Assembly (NCBI GenBank): GCA_017853515.1 | Contig: JAFMJK010000059.1 | Span: 1 to 10,894 of the forward strand | Direction of reading: 5' to 3' | DNA: 10,894 nt | Origin: Chthoniobacterales bacterium | GTDB lineage: Bacteria; Verrucomicrobiota; Verrucomicrobiia; Chthoniobacterales; JACTMZ01 | Part shown: positions 6,003-10,894 of the stretch, piece after piece | Numbering within the stretch: the first letter of the stretch is position 1 | Layout: every line of letters begins with the position of its first letter | Notes under the pieces: generated by a model | Database searches by the model: none | What the model was told of the DNA's origin: nothing | The model's input: the letters and a program-made list of their open reading frames with translations, nothing else | Made by a program: the position numbers and the translations under genes

Positions 6003-7664
6003 ATGAGTGAAGTTCTTGTCATCGGTCACCGGAATCCGGACACGGATGCCATCTGCTCGGCCATCGGCTACGCGGAATTCAAACGCCGCACCGGCATGCC
6101 CGAAGCCGTGGCCGCCCGCTGTGGCGACACAAACGAGCGGATTGATTTTGTGCTGAACACTTTTGGGATCCCCGCCCCGCGGTTCGTTGCCAATGTCGCC
6201 CCCACCGTGCGCGACGTGATGCAACCGCGCATCATGAGCGTGACACCGGACACCACGGCGGCCAAGGCGCTCGGGATGATGGACGAACACAACATCCGCA
6301 TCCTGCCCGTGCTCGACGCCGAGCAAAAATGCCGCGGCCTGCTCTCGCTCTTCAAGCTCTCCAAGTTCCTCTTCCCGGCCGCCAACCGGCTCGTGGACTC
6401 CCGCCGCGTGCTCTCCTCGCTCGACAATCTCGCCGCGACGCTCCAGGGGCAGCTGCTCGTCGCCCACGAACCCGACCGCGAGGAAGATTTGATTCTGATG
6501 ATCGGCGCGATGAGCTTGGAATCTTTCGGCTCGCGGCTGGAGAGTGTTCCGAGCGAAAAGCTCGCCATCGTCGTCGGCGACCGCTGGGACGTGCAAAACC
6601 TCGCCATCCGCGAAGGCGTGCGCGTGGTCATCGTCACCGGCGGCTTGCCCGTGGAAGCCAAGACCATCGAGGCCGCGAAACGCAAACAAGTCAGCCTCAT
6701 CGTCTCGCCGCACGACACCGCCACGACCACATCCCTCTGCCGCGCCGCCGTGGCCGTGAGGCACGTCCTGAACGAAACCTTCCTCTGCTTCAGGGAACAC
6801 GCGCCGCTTGCCTCCGTCCGCGAAGAGGCCACGGCCTCCGGGCATCAGATCTTTCCCGTGCTCGACACGACCGGCAAGACCGTGGGCATCCTTTCCAAAA
6901 CGGATTTCCTCAAGACCGTTTCGCGCAAGCTCATCCTCGTGGATCACAACGAACTTTCCCAAGCCGTGCACGGCGCGGACGAAGTGGAAGTCATCGAAAT
7001 CGTCGACCACCACCGCATCGGCGCGATGAGCACGGACCAGCCCATCCTGTTCCGCAACGAACCTGTGGGCTCGACCAGCACCATCGTGGCGGACTGTTTC
7101 TTCCGCGAACACGTGGAACTCCCCGCGCCCATCGCCGGGCTGCTGCTCGCGGGCATCGTCTCCGACACGTTGAACCTGACCTCGCCCACCACCACGCCGC
7201 GCGATGCGGAAACCTTGAAGCAATTGGAAAAAATTTCCGGCGTAAACGCGCGCGGGTTCACCGAGAAGCTCTTCGCCTCCGGCTCGCTGCTCACGCTGAA
7301 GCCCGCGCCCCAAGCCATCACCACCGACTGCAAGGAATACGTGGAGAAAAACGCCACCTTCAGCGTCGCGCAAATCGAGGAAGTCGGGTTCGACCAGTTC
7401 TGGAAACGCAAGGGCGACCTGCTCGCCGCGCTGGAGGCCTACCGCGAGCGGCACGATTACTTTTTCGCCGCGCTGCTCGTGACAGACGTGACCACGCAGA
7501 ACTCGCTGCTCCTGGTGGCGGGCGCGACGGCCTTCACCGACCTGATTGATTATCCCAAGGTCGAGCCGGGCATCTACGAATTGCAGCAAGTCGTCTCGCG
7601 CAAGAAGCAACTGCTCCCCTACTTGTCCCACTGTCTGCGGCGTTACGTGCCGGCGGCGAAATAG
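6003..7664 (+). CDS. Family II inorganic pyrophosphatase with CBS-DRTGG-CBS regulatory insert
   Basis: The enzyme splits pyrophosphate into two phosphates in the cytoplasm, which drives biosynthetic reactions forward. The DHH catalytic domain is split. Metal ligands H9, D13 and D15 lie in GHRNPDTD, D314-H315 in VDHNE, and the DHH motif is at 335-337. The DHHA2 domain ends with the substrate-binding SRKKQ motif (532-536). Between H9 and the DHH motif lies a regulatory insert: a first CBS repeat (about 69-125, VRDVMQPRIMSVTPDTTA), a DRTGG-like domain (about 180-250, ending near SLIVSPHDTATTTS) and a second CBS repeat (about 262-305). The length of 553 aa fits CBS-type enzymes; plain family II enzymes are about 310 aa. 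In characterised members AMP and ADP inhibit and ATP or diadenosine polyphosphates activate through the CBS pair. Start at ATG 6003 directly precedes the first strand. No Shine-Dalgarno sequence is visible. Confidence 0.94.
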   Translation: MSEVLVIGHRNPDTDAICSAIGYAEFKRRTGMPEAVAARCGDTNERIDFVLNTFGIPAPRFVANVAPTVRDVMQPRIMSVTPDTTAAKALGMMDEHNIRILPVLDAEQKCRGLLSLFKLSKFLFPAANRLVDSRRVLSSLDNLAATLQGQLLVAHEPDREEDLILMIGAMSLESFGSRLESVPSEKLAIVVGDRWDVQNLAIREGVRVVIVTGGLPVEAKTIEAAKRKQVSLIVSPHDTATTTSLCRAAVAVRHVLNETFLCFREHAPLASVREEATASGHQIFPVLDTTGKTVGILSKTDFLKTVSRKLILVDHNELSQAVHGADEVEVIEIVDHHRIGAMSTDQPILFRNEPVGSTSTIVADCFFREHVELPAPIAGLLLAGIVSDTLNLTSPTTTPRDAETLKQLEKISGVNARGFTEKLFASGSLLTLKPAPQAITTDCKEYVEKNATFSVAQIEEVGFDQFWKRKGDLLAALEAYRERHDYFFAALLVTDVTTQNSLLLVAGATAFTDLIDYPKVEPGIYELQQVVSRKKQLLPYLSHCLRRYVPAAK

Positions 7665-7749
7665 CCGGAGCGCGCCCGTCCCCGGGCGCAGCAACTTCCT
7701 TGATTTCTGCCGCGTAAATTTTTCAAGCGCCTGCGCGTTTCACATTGCT

Positions 7750-7766
7750 GTGGCTGGGACGGCCAC
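7750..7766 (+). terminator. Small hairpin downstream of the pyrophosphatase gene
   Basis: GTGGC at 7750-7754 and GCCAC at 7762-7766 form a five-base stem with a 7-nt loop, 86 nt past the stop. No T-tract follows. It may be the outer part of the neighbouring repeat, not a terminator. Confidence 0.25.
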
Positions 7767-7776
7767 GCTCCGCCTT

Positions 7777-7849
7777 GTAGCCGCGTTGATCACAGCGCGG
7801 ACGCTCACGCCGACGGCGATGGCTTCCGCGCTTTCACAAGCGCGGCTAC
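7777..7849. repeat. REP-like element: long inverted repeat with nested hairpins
   Basis: The 25-nt arms at 7777-7801 and 7825-7849 are inverted copies: the outer nine (gtagccgcg/cgcggctac) and inner seven (gcgcgga/tccgcgc) match fully, with mismatches concentrated in the middle nine, and the spacer is 23 nt. The right arm is also a perfect hairpin on its own: CCGCGCTT (7826-7833), loop TCAC, AAGCGCGG (7838-7845). The left arm is a worn version of the same hairpin. Two hairpins of the same kind in opposite orientation are the layout of BIME/REP-type elements, which are non-autonomous and mobilised by RAYT transposases. No transposase gene lies nearby. Confidence 0.7.
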
Positions 7850-8063
7850 GGCACTGCGCGGAACGATTCCGCAACCGCAGTTTTGGATTGGGAATTACTC
7901 CCTCCTTGGGTGTCCGATTTGTCGTTTCAATCTTCATGCCGAATCCATGCGGAAACGCTCCTTGCCCAGAAATATTGCGGGAAATAGAGTCGCCCCATGA
8001 TTATCGAGATAGGCGACACTTTGTCCTCCACCTTGGGGTAAGACCATTTCACACTTTACACCT

Positions 8064-8480
8064 ATGAGCGACCTCGGATACCTCGGTTTTTATACAATTG
8101 CAGTGCTTTTATATGTCCTCATTTTTGGCCTTGTTGGAGGACTCATTGGAGAGCACAAAGGGCGACCTGGAGCCGGTTTTCTCTTCGGAATTCTGCTTGG
8201 TCTAATTGGGTGGCTCATCATCGCAGTTGGTCCAGACATAAAGGCTAAACAGGCAGCTTTGCACGCGAAAAAGTGCCCAGCTTGCCTGGGCAGCGTGCCA
8301 GATGGTGCGCGTAAGTGTATGCACTGTGGAGAGGATTTGGTGGTTAAGCCCTCACCAAGACCAGTTAAAGTGGGTTACCACATTCCATGCCCGCTATGTG
8401 GGCAACGTATCAAGGCTTCAACTTTGAAGCAGGGCGAAAATTGGTGCACCTTTTGTTACGAGAAGTTTATACTCGAATAG
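8064..8480 (+). CDS. Small membrane protein with two C-terminal zinc ribbons
   Basis: The 138-aa product has two predicted membrane helices (about 8-28 and 37-56) joined by a short GEHKGRPGAG turn. A hydrophilic tail follows with two four-cysteine sites: C71/C74 with C85/C88, and C109/C112 with C128/C131. Each has the CxxC spacing of a zinc ribbon. The helical part resembles small membrane proteins with a GLIGE...KGR...GFLFGILLGLIGW pattern, often followed by a zinc-ribbon tail, but no function is known to me. The second ribbon (CPLCGQRIKASTL...WCTFC) is typical of stand-alone nucleic-acid- or protein-binding ribbons. The tail is probably cytoplasmic. Start at ATG 8064 gives the whole first helix. 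Codon use is clearly more AT-rich than in neighbouring genes, with many A- or T-ending codons, which suggests horizontal acquisition or relaxed selection. It stands alone and converges with dgt. Confidence 0.82.
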   Translation: MSDLGYLGFYTIAVLLYVLIFGLVGGLIGEHKGRPGAGFLFGILLGLIGWLIIAVGPDIKAKQAALHAKKCPACLGSVPDGARKCMHCGEDLVVKPSPRPVKVGYHIPCPLCGQRIKASTLKQGENWCTFCYEKFILE

Positions 8481-8525
8481 CCATGTGGCCCAAAATAGAG
8501 ACAGCTTGCAAAGCTTCCACAGTTT

Positions 8526-8560
8526 CCCGCTGATTCCCCTTTCCGCACAGGGACGGCGGG
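8526..8560. terminator. Possible bidirectional hairpin between zinc-ribbon gene and dgt
   Basis: CCCGC (8526-8530) can pair with GCGGG (8556-8560), and inside this CCCT (8537-8540) with AGGG (8549-8552), leaving an 8-nt loop and an asymmetric internal loop. It lies in the short convergent gap, seven bases past the dgt stop codon. It lacks a T-tract on both strands, so the call is tentative. Confidence 0.3.
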
Positions 8561-8567
8561 ACGCGCG

Positions 8568-9718
8568 TCAGCTCTGCCCGCCGAAAATCCGGCGGTGTTC
8601 CTGCAAGGCGTAACGGTCGGTCATGCCGGCGATGTAATCGCACACGGCACGGTGCAGGCCCACCTGCTTCATGCGCCGCCGGGAGGTGTCGCCGATCTCG
8701 TTGGGGTGCGCGAGGTAGTAGTTGAACAGTTCTTCCAGCATGCGGACGGCGCGGGTGTTGGCCTCGTCCACTTCGCGGCTGAAGTAGAGGTTTCGGTAAA
8801 GGTATTTCCGCATCTCCTGATTCAACAGCCGGCGCGGGGCGCTGTATTGCACGAGGGCGCGGGGATGCAGGCGCACGTCGTCCGCGCTCTGCACGCCGGC
8901 ACGGGCGATGGCGCACTCGGTGGTCTCAACGACGTCGCGCACCTGCCCGTCAATGAGGCAGCGGATGATGAAGTAGCGGCGGGATTCGTCGGGGAGATTG
9001 CCGTGCTCGCGCTTCACGCGCCGCGCCGCCGCGCGCCAGACGCGGACGTGGCGGTTCAACTCGGCTTCGTCGAGCAGGCCGGCATCGAGGCCGTCGTCGA
9101 GGTCGTGGCTGTAGTAGGTGATCTCGTCGGCGAGGTTGGCGACCTGGGCTTCGAGCGGGGAGTTTTTGGCGTCAAAGCCCTTGTGCTTGCTCGGGTGGTC
9201 GTAGCTGGTGAAGTGTTTGACGAGGCCTTCGCGGGTTTCCCACGAGAGGTTCAGGCCAGGGAAGCCGGGATATTTCTGCTCGAGTTCCTCGACGACGCGG
9301 AGGCTCTGGTTATTGTGCTCAAAGCCGCCCTGCCCCTTCATGAGGCGGTTCAACACGGATTCGCCGCGATGGCCGAACGGCGAATGGCCGAGGTCGTGCG
9401 CGAGGGCGATGGTTTCGACGAGGTCTTCGTTGAGCTTGAGCGCGCGCCCGATGCCGCGGGCGATGGCGGCAGCCTCGATGGTGTGCGTGAGGCGGGTGCG
9501 GAGGTGGTCGCCGGTGCCGTTGAGGAAGACCTGGGTCTTGTATTCCAGCCGGCGGAACGCGCGCGAGTGGATGACGCGGTCGCGGTCGCGCTGGTATTCG
9601 GTGCGCCAGGTGGCGGGCGGCTCGGGAACTTGCGCCCGCGCGAATCACCGCTGAACTGCGCGTAAGGCGCGAGCGTTTGGCGCTCGATTGATTCGAGTTC
9701 GGTGCGGGTGCGGGGCAT
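8568..9718 (-). pseudogene. dgt: dNTP triphosphohydrolase (dGTPase-like, HD superfamily), broken by a one-base frameshift
   Basis: Intact relatives hydrolyse dNTPs to deoxynucleosides and triphosphate, controlling dNTP pools. The frame from ATG 9716-9718 begins MPRTRTELESIERQTLAPYA and runs to SRGRKFP. At the ggg run at 9624-9626 (CCC on the coding strand) the family-like sequence jumps to another frame: EPPATWRTEYQRDRDRVIHS, then RAFRRLEYKTQVF, LTHTIEAAAIARGIG, and the HD motif LAHDLGHSPFGH, down to the TGA at 8568-8570. Adding one base in the C-run restores one reading frame of about 383 aa, normal for the family. Without it, translation from the true start gives 122 aa, mostly out of frame, ending at 9350. 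The downstream frame's first start is a GTG at 9356, after the HD motif, so no active enzyme can come from it. The C-terminal half is otherwise undamaged, so the change is recent or a sequencing error. ispH lies 42 nt upstream. Confidence 0.88.
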
Positions 9719-9760
9719 GGCGGGAAAGGCAGACGGATGAATTAAGAATGAAGAAGCCCG

Positions 9761-10894
9761 TTAGTTCACCAGCAGTTGGTGAACAGAGGTGCCGCGGAGT
9801 TCGAACAGGCGGCGGATGGTGTCCTCGATGAGGTTGTTCGGGCAACTCGCGCCGGCGGTGATGCCCACGGTGATGTTGCCGGCAGGCAGCCAGTCCCGCG
9901 TCTCGACTTCCTGCCGCTTGTGCTGGTCGTAGTGGTGGATGACCGTAGCGGATTCCATTTTGGCGGCGTTCTTGATGAAGTAGGTCGGCAGAATTTTCTC
10001 GCCCATCTCGGCAAGGTGCGAGGTGTTAGAGGAATTGTAACCGCCGATCACCAGGAGGAGATCAAGCGGCTCTTTCAACATCTTTTGGAGCGCGTCCTGC
10101 CGGTCTTGCGTCGCGCCGCAGATGGTGTCGAAGAACCGGAAATGCTGGTCGAGCGCCGCCGCGCCGTATTTCTCTTCCATCGCAGCCTTGAAGCGGCGCT
10201 GCACTTCCTCGGTCTCGCCGCGCAGCATCGTGGTCTGGTTCGCCACGCCGACAGCGCTGAGGTGCAAATCGGGATCAAAACCTTCCGAGTGCGCGCCTTT
10301 GAATTTTTCGAGGAACTCCTGTTTGCTGCCGCCTTTGAGGATGTAGTCGCAGACGTAATCCGTCTCCGCGAGATTGAAGACGACGAGATAATGTCCGCTA
10401 CCGTAGGCGCGCGCCTGCGAGGTCGTCGCCTTGGTCTCCTCGTGCTTGGCCTTGCCGTGGATGATGCTGGTGACGGCCTCCCTGGAATATTGCCGGACGC
10501 GCTTCCAGACGCTCATCACGTCGCCGCAGGTCGTATCCACGAGCACACAACCCATCGCCTCCAACTGCTGCCGCGTGCCGACCTCCGTGCCGAAGGCGGG
10601 GATCATCACCACGTCACCCGCCCGCAACAACGCCATGTCCTCCGGCGTCGGCTTGGCGGAGATGATCTGGATGCCCATGTTCTTGATCTGATCATTCACC
10701 TCGGGATTGTGGATGATCTCGCCCAAGAGATAGATCGGTTTCTCCGGCGGAAAATATTTCCGGGCCGCATACGCCAGATCGATCGCCCGCTCCACGCCGT
10801 AGCAGAAGCCAAACTCCTTCGCGAGCTTCACCTTGAGACCGTCGGCAGAAAGGACGTGGCCGTTGGCGCGGATGCGCTCCACCAGTTCGCTGCG
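9761..10894 (-). CDS. ispH: 4-hydroxy-3-methylbut-2-enyl diphosphate reductase, plant/cyanobacterial type (5' end beyond window)
   Basis: IspH carries out the last step of the MEP pathway, reducing HMBPP to IPP and DMAPP with a [4Fe-4S] cluster in the cytoplasm. Three cluster cysteines are visible: in EFGFCYGVERA near the start, VDTTCGDV, and DTICGATQDRQ. The substrate-site motif GGYNSSNTSHL and the C-terminal GITAGASCPNNLIE follow. The HGKAKHEET segment replaces the GHPEVEG of the E. coli enzyme, and a long insert follows it (SEGFDPDLHLSAVGVANQTT region). Both match the plant/cyanobacterial form, not the shorter enterobacterial one. The frame stays open through the right edge (RSELVERIRANG), so although a GTG at 10882 could serve, I think the true start lies outside: this form has an N-terminal extension before the first cysteine. 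The stop is TAA at 9761-9763. dgt follows after 42 nt, probably in one transcript. Confidence 0.95.
   Translation of the reverse strand, partial: RSELVERIRANGHVLSADGLKVKLAKEFGFCYGVERAIDLAYAARKYFPPEKPIYLLGEIIHNPEVNDQIKNMGIQIISAKPTPEDMALLRAGDVVMIPAFGTEVGTRQQLEAMGCVLVDTTCGDVMSVWKRVRQYSREAVTSIIHGKAKHEETKATTSQARAYGSGHYLVVFNLAETDYVCDYILKGGSKQEFLEKFKGAHSEGFDPDLHLSAVGVANQTTMLRGETEEVQRRFKAAMEEKYGAAALDQHFRFFDTICGATQDRQDALQKMLKEPLDLLLVIGGYNSSNTSHLAEMGEKILPTYFIKNAAKMESATVIHHYDQHKRQEVETRDWLPAGNITVGITAGASCPNNLIEDTIRRLFELRGTSVHQLLVN

Larger units (their letters stand above)
7665..8063. other. Gene-free interval, about 400 bp, after the pyrophosphatase gene
   Basis: No convincing gene lies here. Short open frames on either strand translate the repeat DNA and have no recognisable protein character. 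From left to right it holds a small hairpin at 7750-7766, the REP-like inverted repeat at 7777-7849, an unstructured stretch up to about 7985, and an inverted pair GTCGCC (7989-7994) and GGCGAC (8012-8017) ahead of the zinc-ribbon gene. Base composition falls from GC-rich to noticeably AT-richer after about 7900, continuing into the next gene. The promoter of the next gene should be in the last 100 bp, but no clear -35/-10 pair can be chosen. Confidence 0.6.

Noticed and set aside
5982..7694. 570-codon minus-strand open frame opposite the pyrophosphatase gene
   Set aside because: Gly/His/Asp/Val-rich shadow with no domain; all catalytic motifs are on the plus strand.
7740..7937. 65-aa minus-strand frame in the gene-free interval
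   Set aside because: Most of it translates the REP-like inverted repeat; no ribosome site and no protein features.
9618..9632. Programmed ribosomal frameshift in dgt
   Set aside because: The junction reads AAG TTC CCG, which is not an X XXY YYZ slippery heptamer: a -1 slip would put TTC-tRNA on GTT. No stimulatory structure is obvious, and no family precedent is known to me.
8595..9665. 356-codon plus-strand open frame opposite dgt
   Set aside because: It spans the dgt frameshift unbroken, but it reads as a Val/Ala/Gly-rich shadow, and the HD-domain sequence is on the minus strand.

Overview
The window reads as chromosomal housekeeping DNA from a GC-rich, Gram-negative bacterium. An LpxI-type lipid A enzyme implies an outer membrane. 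Together with an IspH of the plant/cyanobacterial type, a CBS-domain family II pyrophosphatase and several short dispersed repeats, this makes a member of Verrucomicrobia (or a near relative) my best guess. That placement is inference, with no database support. No phage, IS element, CRISPR array, rRNA or tRNA was recognised.

Layout, left to right. (1) 1-340, minus: 5' part of an unrecognised gene that runs off the left edge. (2) 431-1708, minus: proA (proline synthesis), separated from gene 1 by a repeat with inverted ends. (3) 1709-1808: divergent promoter region. (4) 1809-4406, plus: clpB disaggregase. (5) 4407-4512: convergent gap holding a second copy of the repeat and an 18-bp palindrome. 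(6) 4513-5013, minus: unrecognised 166-aa protein, downstream of and probably cotranscribed with (7) lpxI, 5043-5864, minus. A degenerate heptamer array fills the gap between them. (8) 5865-6002: divergent promoter region. (9) 6003-7664, plus: CBS-DRTGG family II inorganic pyrophosphatase. (10) 7665-8063: about 400 bp without a gene, holding a REP-like inverted repeat of nested hairpins. (11) 8064-8480, plus: small two-helix membrane protein with two zinc ribbons, visibly more AT-rich than its surroundings. (12) 8568-9718, minus: a dNTP triphosphohydrolase (dgt-like) gene broken by an apparent one-base deletion. (13) 9761 to the right edge, minus: ispH, 42 nt upstream of dgt and probably in the same transcription unit.

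The genes serve separate core functions: proline synthesis, proteostasis, lipid A synthesis, pyrophosphate removal, dNTP pool control and isoprenoid precursors. The window does not contain a convincing new multi-gene system. The unusual material is the short-repeat content, concentrated next to stop codons and once inside the proA reading frame; the dgt frameshift; the AT-rich zinc-ribbon gene; and the unknown partner of lpxI. None of the starts inspected has a strong Shine-Dalgarno sequence.
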